DNA from: Lachnospiraceae bacterium
GTDB lineage: Bacteria; Bacillota; Clostridia; Lachnospirales; Lachnospiraceae
Assembly (NCBI GenBank): GCA_024691425.1
Contig: JAILNQ010000123.1
Span: 124,001 to 188,000 of the forward strand
DNA length: 64,000 bases
Direction: 5' to 3'
How positions within the stretch are numbered: the stretch's first letter is position 1; every line of letters begins with the position of its first letter. A program made the position numbers and the translations under genes. The notes beneath the pieces are model-generated. The model had not been told where the DNA came from. It was given only the letters and a program-made list of their open reading frames with translations, and did no database searches. Positions 35,488 through 43,909 of the stretch are shown one piece after another.

Positions 35488-36873
35488 TCATCCCTTTTTC
35501 AGCTGCTGAGTTATCTCAGCCATCTTTGCTTCATTGAGAATGAACTTCCTTCTGAAATATATTATCGCAGCAAAGAGCCCGATCACAGGGATCACGGTCA
35601 TGGTCATACGCAGACCTAACCGTGCCGCCGCATCTGTCGAAAGTGAAAAATCAATGCTCTTTTCCGCCTCGGTTATCTCCTCGCTTTTCAGATTGTTTAT
35701 CGACAAGCAGATCGATGCAATAAAAGCGGCAATACCTGATGCCAGCTTTACAACAAATGTCTGCATTGAAAAGATGACCGACTCATCCCTCCTTTTGTTC
35801 TTCAACTCGCCGTAATCAACACTGTTGGCAAGAAATACCGTTGTCAGGACCTGTAACACACCGTTTGCCGCAAATATGAAAAATCCGGGAACAAACAGGA
35901 TGAACACGCTCTTCATTGAAGTAAAGGTTATCCCGAAAAGACACGCATATCCGATAACCGCGCTGGCGATACAGATATAGAATATCTTGACGTTCTCCGT
36001 TATCTTTCTCAGAAGCGGATAGAATATCATCATGGACAGTATCTGGATCGCTCCACCGAACATGTTGAAATACGTATAGCTCTCATACCAACCGACACCG
36101 CCGAAATCATATTTGAAGAAATAGATGACCAGATTTGATGTTATATAAACGGAACAGTTGATCAGGACGATAGCCACTACCGCCGTCATTGCCTGATCAT
36201 TTCCGACAAGCGCCGAAAACATCTGCTTAACCGATGCGGTCTCCATGTTGACCGTGGATTTTTCTTTTATGTTAATACATGTAATGGAGACGAAAAATAT
36301 GAACAGGACCGCCACAATAAGGGAAAACCACATGAATCCGATGCGCTCATCTGATCCTCCGAGCCAGTGAACCGCCATCATGGTGATGACCGTGACGATC
36401 GCAGAACCGACACCCGCACAGCTCCTGCCGAGCGTGGACATGCCTTCCCTCTCTTTACCTGATTCAGTGAACGCAGGTATCATCGACCAGTACGGTATGT
36501 CCATCATCGTATATGTTATTCCCCACAATATGTACGATATAGCGGCATATGCGACCATTCCCTTTCCGTCAATGGAGGGCGGTGCGGCGAACATTGCAAA
36601 CAGCACGGCCGCATTTGTGACTGTACCTATCATGAGCCATGGTCTGAACTTCCCCCAGCGGGTCTTTGTTTTGGCCACTACAATGCCCATTATCGGATCG
36701 TTGAAGGCATCAAATATGCGGGCAGCCAGAAGTATAAAACCCATGGCGATCGCAGAAACGCCGAGGATGTCCTGATAGTAGTACAGGATATAGCTCGCCG
36801 AGAGCATGTATACCATATCTTTTCCGACGGCGCCGAGTCCGTACGAGACTTTCTCTTTTAATGATAATTTCAT
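35488..36873 (-). CDS. GPH-family glycoside:cation symporter
   Basis: A 461-residue membrane protein of the glycoside-pentoside-hexuronide family (MelB-like, 12 helices). Family features: KEKVSYGLGAVGKDMVYMLSASYILYYYQDILG at the N-terminus, RIFDAFNDPIMGIVVAKTKTRWGKFRPW in the first cytoplasmic loop and DYGELKNKRRDESVIFSMQTFVVKLASGIAAFI near 350. It would bring galactosides in with sodium ions or protons. Its ATG overlaps the stop of the GH2 gene by 4 bases, and the GH36 gene follows after 18 bases; this fits a transporter for melibiose, lactose or galacto-oligosaccharides. Confidence 0.93.
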   Translation of the reverse strand: MKLSLKEKVSYGLGAVGKDMVYMLSASYILYYYQDILGVSAIAMGFILLAARIFDAFNDPIMGIVVAKTKTRWGKFRPWLMIGTVTNAAVLFAMFAAPPSIDGKGMVAYAAISYILWGITYTMMDIPYWSMIPAFTESGKEREGMSTLGRSCAGVGSAIVTVITMMAVHWLGGSDERIGFMWFSLIVAVLFIFFVSITCINIKEKSTVNMETASVKQMFSALVGNDQAMTAVVAIVLINCSVYITSNLVIYFFKYDFGGVGWYESYTYFNMFGGAIQILSMMIFYPLLRKITENVKIFYICIASAVIGYACLFGITFTSMKSVFILFVPGFFIFAANGVLQVLTTVFLANSVDYGELKNKRRDESVIFSMQTFVVKLASGIAAFIASICLSINNLKSEEITEAEKSIDFSLSTDAAARLGLRMTMTVIPVIGLFAAIIYFRRKFILNEAKMAEITQQLKKG

Positions 36874-39311
36874 CTTGTACCTCCCTCTCCTGATACCTTG
36901 AACTCAAGTTTTACCGTCTGTCCTCTTCCGTCCGTAATACTCAGTATCCCCTTTCCGGTTCCGTTTGAGCGTACATATGTGCCGCCTGCCCCGCCGGAAA
37001 GCGATAATATGTGAGGTCCTATAATCTCTATCGCGCCCTCTGTCGCAAACTCTACCGGATCGTTGCAGAAGTTCAGTATATTCCCGTTCTCGTCGACTGC
37101 CAGAAGACGAACGAGTGCAACATCATATGTCTTTTTTTCGAAAAGAACTTCCGAGCTCGCCATGGCTTCAATGTGCATCTGTGAAGAAGGTGAGATAACT
37201 GTTTCCTTTACGACCTCACCGTTTTTTACAGCCTCGAACCTGTATATGCTGACTTTCCCGCCCCAGTTCGCAACGTATTTATTGTACAGTTCCACGGCAT
37301 CGCTGATTCTCATGCGATACCTGGCCGCAATGACTGCGGCCTTAGCCATGAACGCTGGCGAAAGCCGGTACATGCCATGCTCCGCAACGGAATTGAGAAG
37401 GCTTTTTATCTCCCTTGCCTTACCGGGCGGCATGCCTTCATGCACAGTAAGAGCATCTCCGACATAGTCATCTATTTTAACAGGTCCATGGATAAGTCCG
37501 CTGAAAGATGAGTTCTTTACATCGTATTCCTTTATAAGTTCATCATTCTTGTACATCCTGACGCTATCTGCGTTTGATATTATATAAACCTCTCCTGTGT
37601 TCCCGCCCGGATGCTCTCCTATGTTCATCGCCGAGGATATCTCAAGGACCGGGGTCCGGTCCTGCTGCGCAGCGTATACATATGCGGCAAGCTTCGGATT
37701 CCTGAACATATCGCACACTCCGTGATAGCATATCCTGTCTCCGCTTCCGAAATCCTTGTGAGTATTGTAATCGAACATGCACCATCCGAATGAGCCTGTT
37801 ATCTCCGGATCCCTTGCAGCAGAATCCAGCACCCTGGCATGACGAAGCATATGCTCGAGCCTGTGGTCTTCACTGTCGAAAGCCTTTGTCGGGAACATAT
37901 GGCCGTTATACTCCGTGATCAGATAAGGCTTGCCGGAATCCGATGTCACCGAATTCTTCTTCGCCGTTCCGGCATTTTCGCCGTAATGGCTGAAATCGTT
38001 GAATGTATAAACATCCTCCTGAAAGATCCCTTTTCTGTAGCATCTGACGCCTCCGGTCTGCCTGTCGGGATCCTCTGCATGTGCTAATGCATTCGTTCTC
38101 GCATAGAATTCCTCGTCATCGACCGATTCGTTGATCCTGACTCCCCAGAGGATGATCGAAGGATGATTGATGTTCTGACGTATCATGTCCTTGACATTGT
38201 CAACCGCCTTATCCTTCCATTCTTCACCTCCGATATGCTGCCAACCTGGTATTTCTGTGAACACTAAAAGCCCGATCTCATCGCATCTGTCAATGAAGCT
38301 CTGGGCCTGGGGATAATGCGAGGTCCTGACTGCATTCACTCCGAGCTCATTCTTTAAGATGTCGGCGTCGAGTTTCTGCATGGAATCAGGCATGGCATAT
38401 CCGACATAAGCATATGACTGATGCCTGTTGAGTCCTCTTATCTTGAGTTTCCTTCCGTTTAAGAAAAATCCGTTCGCCCGAAAAACTGCCTTCCTGAAGC
38501 CGAACGTGTCGATCCGCTCATCGGCTGTACCTTTCGAACTGTCCGCAAGAACCGTAACAAGCTCGTAAAGCGCAGGATTTTCGACATCCCACAGTTCCAC
38601 GTCATCGATCCTTACGGCGATTTCCGTGTATCCTTCCGTAACTTCTGTCCGGTCGCTGCCTAACTTCTCTTCCGAGCCTTTCCGCCTGATGTAAGCGGTG
38701 AGCACCTCCCGCCCGCTGCAGCCTTCATTATAGACTTTTGCGATCACCGCGCCCTTGCGGCAGAATCTCTTGCCGTCCTTTTCGAACCTTTCGATCAGCT
38801 TGGTGCTTATCACCGTCCGCGAAATGTATGCCCGGGGTTTTACCTCTATATATACATCTCTGTATATGCCGCCGTAAGTCATGTAATCGATCGCGAATCC
38901 GAAAGGCGGCTGATCGAGAGTTTCATTGCTGTCAACTCGAACGGCAATGACATTATCATGACCGTACTCAAGATCAACGCTTATATCAACTGTAAATGCC
39001 GTGTAGCCGCAATGATGCGTGTATGATTTTCTGCCATTGACATAGACTGTCGCCTCATGAGCAACACCTTCAAACGTCAGAAGTACCATCTTTTCTTTCC
39101 ATTCTTCCTCGGCGAAAAGATGCCTTCTGTATAAGCTCACCATCTGGTATATGCCTTCATCAAAATAATGAAACGGCGTTTCCTTTACGGTATGAGGTAT
39201 CAGGGCATCGGTCATCTGTCCTTCATCATAATCCGGTAGCGTCTTTTCTTCCGAAAACGTCTCTGAAAACTTCCATCCTCTGTCTATATATATCCTTCCG
39301 GTGTTCATCAT
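36870..39311 (-). CDS. GH2 beta-galactosidase
   Basis: An 813-residue GH2 enzyme with the usual order of jelly roll (1-160), immunoglobulin-like domain (160-275), catalytic TIM barrel (275-560) and C-terminal sandwich domains. The acid/base is Glu395 in LWGVRINES and the nucleophile Glu467 in YLITEYNGHM. Family GH2 also includes beta-glucuronidases, but the gene order with GalK, GalT and GH36 favours beta-galactosidase. It is cytoplasmic. Two ATG codons lie in a row; the second (39308) has GGAGG at better spacing. It is the first gene of the galactoside operon, and the promoter region with the 18-base palindrome lies between it and galK. Confidence 0.93.
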   Translation of the reverse strand: MMNTGRIYIDRGWKFSETFSEEKTLPDYDEGQMTDALIPHTVKETPFHYFDEGIYQMVSLYRRHLFAEEEWKEKMVLLTFEGVAHEATVYVNGRKSYTHHCGYTAFTVDISVDLEYGHDNVIAVRVDSNETLDQPPFGFAIDYMTYGGIYRDVYIEVKPRAYISRTVISTKLIERFEKDGKRFCRKGAVIAKVYNEGCSGREVLTAYIRRKGSEEKLGSDRTEVTEGYTEIAVRIDDVELWDVENPALYELVTVLADSSKGTADERIDTFGFRKAVFRANGFFLNGRKLKIRGLNRHQSYAYVGYAMPDSMQKLDADILKNELGVNAVRTSHYPQAQSFIDRCDEIGLLVFTEIPGWQHIGGEEWKDKAVDNVKDMIRQNINHPSIILWGVRINESVDDEEFYARTNALAHAEDPDRQTGGVRCYRKGIFQEDVYTFNDFSHYGENAGTAKKNSVTSDSGKPYLITEYNGHMFPTKAFDSEDHRLEHMLRHARVLDSAARDPEITGSFGWCMFDYNTHKDFGSGDRICYHGVCDMFRNPKLAAYVYAAQQDRTPVLEISSAMNIGEHPGGNTGEVYIISNADSVRMYKNDELIKEYDVKNSSFSGLIHGPVKIDDYVGDALTVHEGMPPGKAREIKSLLNSVAEHGMYRLSPAFMAKAAVIAARYRMRISDAVELYNKYVANWGGKVSIYRFEAVKNGEVVKETVISPSSQMHIEAMASSEVLFEKKTYDVALVRLLAVDENGNILNFCNDPVEFATEGAIEIIGPHILSLSGGAGGTYVRSNGTGKGILSITDGRGQTVKLEFKVSGEGGTR

Positions 39312-39328
39312 GATTCCTCCGATTATTC

Positions 39329-39420
39329 TTGCGCGTATATGTCTTTTGTGTATATTATGGTAAGGTCAGAATGCATTCTGACTACGAGTCCATATTATCA
39401 GAATATGGTCATTCACTCAA
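39329..39420. promoter_or_regulatory. Face-to-face promoters with shared 18-bp palindrome
   Basis: Rightward (galK): TTGCGC (39329-39334), 16 bases, TATATT (39351-39356). Leftward (GH2 operon): TTGAGT (39415-39420), 17 bases, TAATAT (39392-39397) with TG one base upstream (extended -10). Between the two expected start sites is GTCAGAATGCATTCTGAC (39365-39382), a perfect 18-base palindrome. A second short inverted repeat, CCATATT-5-AATATGG (39390-39408), covers the leftward -10 box. One regulator bound at the palindrome would control both genes. The palindrome is seen directly; the promoters and the regulation are inference. Confidence 0.65.
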
Positions 39421-39439
39421 TAAAGAACGGAGGCACAAA

Positions 39440-40723
39440 ATGGGCGCATCAGCAGTTACTGACGAGAGACTTGAGGAGATATACGGCAAAAGCCTTGTCG
39501 CATATCAGAGGGAGCGCATTGATAACGTTCTGAAGCATTATTCGGAAATGTTCTCGGCAGATGATGACATACATTTTTTCTCTGCCGCAGGACGGTCGGA
39601 AATAGGCGGAAACCATACTGACCATCAGCGCGGACAGGTTCTTGCGGCATCGCTTTCCATAGACTCTCTCGCAGCTGCATCGGCCGTGCCTGAAAACGTC
39701 ATAACCCTGCACTCTGAAGGTTACGACACATACAGGATAGACCTTGATGATCTTGAGATCCGTGATGAAGAATCCGGAGCTGCGGCGCTTATAAGAGGCG
39801 TGGTGGCAGGATTTTCGAAGAAAGGATTCAAAACCGGCGGATTCAATGCATACGTTACGAGTGATGTCCTCGGAGGGAGCGGGCTTTCATCGTCCGCTTC
39901 GTTTGAATCGCTGATCGGGGTAATTCTTTCCGGACTGTATAATGACGACGCTGTTTCTCCCGTTGACATCGCCAAGATCGGCCAGTACGCCGAAAATCAT
40001 TACCTGAAAAAACCGTGCGGGCTCATGGATCAGATGGCATGCAGCGTCGGAGGTTTTGTGCACATAGATTTTGCAAAGAACGGGGGCGGGGATCCGTTTT
40101 TCGATGACTCATATCCCTCGATACGCCGCATAGATTTCAACCCCGAAGACTACGGATATACTCTGTGCATCACGGATACGAAAGCGAGCCATGAGGACCT
40201 CACCGACGAATACGCCGCAATACCTGCGGAGATGAAAGAGGTCGCGGCATTTTTCGGAAAGGAAGTGCTGTCTGAAGTATCTGAAAAGGAGTTCCTAGAG
40301 AAAATTCCGGAGATCAGGAAGACGACCGGGGACCGTGCAATAGTGCGTGCCATTCATTTCTTTGAAGAGAATAAGAGAGTCATCTCAGAAGCCGGCGCGC
40401 TGCTAGCGGACGATTTTAACGGTTTCATGAAAAGCTTTGCGGCCTCGGCTAAATCATCATTCGAATATCTCCAGAATGTTTTCTGCGTCAAGGATGCCAG
40501 GCAGCAGAGCATGTCGATCGCTCTTGCGGTCAGCGACTTATATCTTGCAGCTAACGCAAAAGGTGCGGCCAGAGTACACGGCGGCGGATTCGCAGGAACG
40601 ATACAGACTTTCGTAAAGAGTGAATACGCAGACGAATACATAAAGGCAATGGATGCTCTTCTCGGGGAAGGAAGCTCACGCATCTACACCATAAGAAAGT
40701 ACGGCTGCATCCGGATAATCTGA
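39440..40723 (+). CDS. galK: Galactokinase
   Basis: A 427-residue GHMP kinase that phosphorylates galactose to galactose-1-phosphate with ATP. Galactokinase signature: GRSEIGGNHTDHQRG near residue 50; ATP loop: LGGSGLSSSASFE near 143; KKPCGLMDQMAC near 188, with the catalytic Asp; C-terminal motif: RVHGGGFAGTIQ near 385. The ORF track begins 37 codons earlier; I chose the ATG at 39440 because GGAGG is 7 bases upstream and homologues start near TDERLEEIYG. It faces galT, with 14 bases between the stops, and is divergent from the GH2 operon. Confidence 0.96.
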   Translation: MGASAVTDERLEEIYGKSLVAYQRERIDNVLKHYSEMFSADDDIHFFSAAGRSEIGGNHTDHQRGQVLAASLSIDSLAAASAVPENVITLHSEGYDTYRIDLDDLEIRDEESGAAALIRGVVAGFSKKGFKTGGFNAYVTSDVLGGSGLSSSASFESLIGVILSGLYNDDAVSPVDIAKIGQYAENHYLKKPCGLMDQMACSVGGFVHIDFAKNGGGDPFFDDSYPSIRRIDFNPEDYGYTLCITDTKASHEDLTDEYAAIPAEMKEVAAFFGKEVLSEVSEKEFLEKIPEIRKTTGDRAIVRAIHFFEENKRVISEAGALLADDFNGFMKSFAASAKSSFEYLQNVFCVKDARQQSMSIALAVSDLYLAANAKGAARVHGGGFAGTIQTFVKSEYADEYIKAMDALLGEGSSRIYTIRKYGCIRII

Positions 40724-40737
40724 ATCCTGTCCTTTTT

Positions 40738-42324
40738 TCATTCAAACTGGCTTATGAACCGCATAAATGCTTCGATTCCTTCAGGCGTCTGTTTATAGAC
40801 GCCTGCATTTTCGAGCACATGCGAAAATACGATACCGGTCTCCTGCCTTAAGAATTCTTTGATGGCGTCGGTTTCTTTTTCACGGTTTTTTTGCAGCGTG
40901 TCTACGTTATCCTTAAGGATCTGCCTTATCCATTCCTCGTGCACATTAAGCTTCTCGTCTTTTTTCAGCTCGCAGCAAACCGCTTCTGTTACGTCACCAT
41001 CCGCACGGCTCAAGCTGTTTTCAATGATCTCTTCAATCATTCCGAGCTCATACCGTAGCCTTGCCGGAAGTATCGCCATGCCCATCACCTCGATGAGCCC
41101 TATGTTCTCTTTCTTTATATGATGGTACTCGCTATGAGGATGATAAACGCCCAGAGGATGCTCTGCTGTCGTTATGTTGTTCCGGAGCACGAGGTCCATC
41201 TCATATCTGTTTCCGCGCATCCTCGCTATCGGAGTTATCGTATTGTGAGGCGTTTTTATGCCGTCCTCGTACGTATGCGCAAAAATGAACGCCTGCTCAT
41301 CCGTGTAGTTTCTCCATGCATCAAGTATCATCGTGCAGACCTTGATAAGCTCTGCCATGTTCTCAGTTCTGAGCCTTATAGTCGTAAGCGGCCAGTTTAT
41401 CAGTCCTGCTTCAATATCTTCATAGCCCTTCAGCGTGAACTTCTTTGCATATCCCGCCCTTACCATAGGGAATTCATAGCATCCGCCCTGGAAATGATCA
41501 TGCGTCAGTATCGATCCGCCGACTATCGGAAGGTCCGCATTCGATCCGACCGTGTAGTGCGGGAACGCCTGTATGAAATCGAGGAGCTTTGCGAAAGCAT
41601 CCTCATCGATCTTCATCGGAGTGTGCTCTGCATTGAAAACTATGCAGTGCTCGTTGTAATAGACATATGGGCTGTACTGAAGATAATATGACTGCCCGCA
41701 TAGCTTTATCGGAATGATGCGGTGATTCTGCCGTGCAGGATGCGTCAGCGTTCCTGCGTATCCTTCATTCTCCCGGCACAGAAGACAGAGCGGATAACCT
41801 GACTTAGGGGCATTCAGCGCATTCGCTATATCCCTCGGATCCTTCTCCGGCTTCGACAGGTTTATCGTTATGTCAAGATCGCCGAAAGGCGTTGAAGACA
41901 CCCACTTTATATCCTTTGCGATACGGTCGGTCCTGATATAGTTGGTCGCATTAGAAAACGAATAATACCAGTCTGTTGCATCCTTCGGCGAAACCCGGTA
42001 TTTTTCCATGAAGTGTCTGTTCACTGCCGACGGCGGCGGGGTTATAAGCCCCATGATCTTCGTATCAAAAAGATCACGCGAGGCAATAGTGTCGCTTTTT
42101 AATATCCCTTTCGAAACGGCATATTCCGTCATATCCTCAAGGATAAAATGAAGATCACGCGAAGGTGCGCTTCCTCCTTCCGGCTTGAACTCGTCTTCCT
42201 CAAAAAGCTCGAGAAGCCTGTTCCTGCACAGTATCTCGTCATCCTCTTCGATAAGGCCGCATCCTCTTCCGTATGTTATAAGCTCATCTATAAGATCCGA
42301 AACCGATCTGCCGTTTTCGTTCAT
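40738..42324 (-). CDS. galT: UDP-glucose--hexose-1-phosphate uridylyltransferase (class II GalT)
   Basis: A 528-residue class II GalT, the long Gram-positive type (about 490-520 residues). Typical pieces: LITPPPSAVNRHFMEKY near 95, SGYPLCLLCRENEGYAG near 175, VGGSILTHDHFQGGCYEFPM near 265 and AIFAHT/TPHNTITPIAR-type segments near 355. It moves UMP from UDP-glucose to galactose-1-phosphate. The ATG at 42324 has GGAG 7 bases upstream; the ORF-track start is 10 codons earlier and lacks support. It is convergent with galK and has its own promoter with a dyad that shares half-sites with the galK palindrome. Confidence 0.96.
   Translation of the reverse strand: MNENGRSVSDLIDELITYGRGCGLIEEDDEILCRNRLLELFEEDEFKPEGGSAPSRDLHFILEDMTEYAVSKGILKSDTIASRDLFDTKIMGLITPPPSAVNRHFMEKYRVSPKDATDWYYSFSNATNYIRTDRIAKDIKWVSSTPFGDLDITINLSKPEKDPRDIANALNAPKSGYPLCLLCRENEGYAGTLTHPARQNHRIIPIKLCGQSYYLQYSPYVYYNEHCIVFNAEHTPMKIDEDAFAKLLDFIQAFPHYTVGSNADLPIVGGSILTHDHFQGGCYEFPMVRAGYAKKFTLKGYEDIEAGLINWPLTTIRLRTENMAELIKVCTMILDAWRNYTDEQAFIFAHTYEDGIKTPHNTITPIARMRGNRYEMDLVLRNNITTAEHPLGVYHPHSEYHHIKKENIGLIEVMGMAILPARLRYELGMIEEIIENSLSRADGDVTEAVCCELKKDEKLNVHEEWIRQILKDNVDTLQKNREKETDAIKEFLRQETGIVFSHVLENAGVYKQTPEGIEAFMRFISQFE
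40782..40805 (+). other. Perfect hairpin inside the 3' end of galT, downstream of galK
   Basis: CAGGCGTCT, a 6-base loop and AGACGCCTG make a perfect 9-base stem 59 bases after the galK stop, inside the galT reading frame. In the galK direction the bases after it are CATTTTCG, a weak T run. It may stop or protect the galK transcript where the two genes converge. It is also compatible with being only coding sequence. Confidence 0.4.
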
Positions 42325-42367
42325 ATTCATTCTCCTTCTGCTATTGAACAACATCCGATCCGAAACC

Positions 42368-42414
42368 TGTCAGATTTTACAAAAACTGACACGTTCGGCA
42401 GTATTAAGATTATA
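42368..42414 (-). promoter_or_regulatory. galT promoter and operator-like dyad
   Basis: On the minus strand, TGATATAAT is an extended -10 box (TATAAT at 42409-42414); no -35 is obvious. Just downstream of the expected start is TGTCAG-12-CTGACA (42368-42391), with further T/A pairing inside the gap. The outer half-sites GTCAG/CTGAC are the same as in the galK palindrome, although the spacing is 4 bases longer. Confidence 0.5.
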
Positions 42415-42435
42415 TCACTGTTCAAGCCTATATGA

Positions 42436-42441
42436 TATAAT
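42436..42441 (+). promoter_or_regulatory. -10 box very close to the rarA start
   Basis: A perfect TATAAT lies only 9 bases before the ATG at 42451. Transcription would start within a few bases of the start codon, so the message would be leaderless or begin translation at the second ATG (42460). No Shine-Dalgarno site is present before 42451. Confidence 0.4.
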
Positions 42442-42450
42442 AATCATGTT

Positions 42451-43779
42451 ATGGAACAGATGAACTTATTCTCGGATTCACCATCACAGTTCACAAGATC
42501 GCCCCTCGCGAGCAGGCTGCGTCCGGAAACGCTCGACGAATACGTCGGCCAGCAGCACCTCGTCGGACCGGGAATGCTTCTTCGTCAGCTCATCGAGAAG
42601 GACCAGATATCCTCCATGATCTTCTGGGGACCTCCCGGTGTCGGTAAAACCACGCTTGCCCGCATCATCGCGGGAAGAACCAATGCGAATTTCGTCGAAT
42701 TCTCTGCCGTGACCAGCGGAATAAAAGAAGTCAAAGAAGTCATGAAAAATGCGGAAGACAACCGCAGGCTCGGTATCAAGACTCTTCTTTTTGCGGACGA
42801 GATACACCGCTTCAACAAAGCCCAGCAGGATGCGTTCCTTCCTTATGTTGAAAAAGGAAGCATAATTCTCGTGGGCGCTACAACGGAAAATCCTTCATTC
42901 GAGATCAATTCCGCTCTTCTTTCAAGATGCAAGGTGTTCATATTGAAAGCGCTCACCGAAGATGACCTGTACAGGCTTCTTCAGCATGCGCTCACATCTG
43001 AAAAAGGGCTCGGCGGATCACAGATAGACATATCAGAAAATGACCTTCACTCCATCGCGGCATTTTCGAACGGAGATGCCAGGACAGCTCTCAATACTCT
43101 TGAGATGGTAGTGAACAACAGCACGCTGAATAAAGACGGAGTGATAGAAGTTACAACAGAAACGGTGGCGCAGTGCATGGACCGCCGCTCGCTCCTATAT
43201 GATAAGAACGGCGAAGAGCATTACAACATCATTTCCGCTCTTCATAAATCCATGCGCAATTCCGACCCTGATGCCGCGGTCTACTGGATGAGCCGGATGA
43301 TCGACGGCGGCGAAGATCCTCTGTACATCGCAAGAAGAATGGTAAGGTTCGCGAGCGAGGATGTCGGAATGGCCGATTCGAATGCGCTGAACGTTGCAGT
43401 GAACGCATACCAGGCGTGCCACTTCCTAGGGCTTCCCGAATGCAACGTGCATCTTGCCCATGCGGCCGTCTATCTCTCGATGGCTCCGAAGTCGAATGCC
43501 CTCGAGGTCGCATGTAACATGGCAGCCGAGGACATAAAGAACTCTCCCGCCGAACCGGTTCCTATGAATATACGGAACGCGCCGACCAGCCTCATGAAAG
43601 AGGCCGGCTATGGAAAAGGCTACATATATGCGCATGACACCGAGGAAAAGATCACGAAGATGCAGTGTCTCCCCGATGCATTAAAGGACAGAAGATACTA
43701 CGAGCCGGGAGTCATGGGCGACGAGGCAGCAGTTAAGGAACGCCTCGACGAGATCAGAAAATGGAGAAGCGAAGACTGA
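42451..43779 (+). CDS. rarA: Replication-associated recombination protein A (RarA/MgsA)
   Basis: A 442-residue AAA+ ATPase. Walker A is WGPPGVGKTTLARI, Walker B LLFADEIHRFNKAQQDA, and GATTENPSFEINSALLSRCKVF is typical of RarA. The C-terminal half has the tetramerisation region (LYIARRMVRFASEDVGMAD and LMKEAGYGKGYIYAHD). RarA works at stalled replication forks and binds single-stranded DNA ends. Two possible starts exist, 42451 and 42460; the second begins MNLFSDSP, closer to homologues, but neither has a good ribosome site. A 9-base perfect hairpin follows the stop, then a tRNA gene. Confidence 0.96.
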   Translation: MEQMNLFSDSPSQFTRSPLASRLRPETLDEYVGQQHLVGPGMLLRQLIEKDQISSMIFWGPPGVGKTTLARIIAGRTNANFVEFSAVTSGIKEVKEVMKNAEDNRRLGIKTLLFADEIHRFNKAQQDAFLPYVEKGSIILVGATTENPSFEINSALLSRCKVFILKALTEDDLYRLLQHALTSEKGLGGSQIDISENDLHSIAAFSNGDARTALNTLEMVVNNSTLNKDGVIEVTTETVAQCMDRRSLLYDKNGEEHYNIISALHKSMRNSDPDAAVYWMSRMIDGGEDPLYIARRMVRFASEDVGMADSNALNVAVNAYQACHFLGLPECNVHLAHAAVYLSMAPKSNALEVACNMAAEDIKNSPAEPVPMNIRNAPTSLMKEAGYGKGYIYAHDTEEKITKMQCLPDALKDRRYYEPGVMGDEAAVKERLDEIRKWRSED

Positions 43780-43802
43780 ACGGTGCTTGTAATAAGCACC
43801 GT
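43780..43802 (+). terminator. Hairpin between rarA and the tRNA gene
   Basis: ACGGTGCTT-gtaat-AAGCACCGT, a perfect 9-base stem, begins directly at the rarA stop codon. No T run follows, so it is not a classical terminator; it may act as a transcript-end stabiliser or processing site before tRNA-Gly. Confidence 0.4.
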
Positions 43803-43828
43803 CCAGTGGTAGAATATCATAGTCAGAC

Positions 43829-43899
43829 GCAGGGTTAGTACATCGGTAGTACATCGGCTTCCCAAGCCGAGGAGGCGGGTTCGATTCCCGTACCCTGCT
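43829..43899 (+). tRNA. tRNA-Gly (anticodon CCC)
   Basis: A 71-base cloverleaf. The acceptor stem GCAGGGT pairs with ACCCTGC (7 of 7), discriminator base T. The D arm is GTAC-ATCGGTA-GTAC, the anticodon stem TCGGC pairs with GCCGA around the loop TTCCCAA, giving anticodon CCC (reads GGG), and the T arm holds GGTTCGATTCC. No CCA is encoded, so it is added after transcription. TTCTTTTTG follows the gene and may help termination. Confidence 0.95.
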
Positions 43900-43909
43900 T
43901 CTTTTTGTT

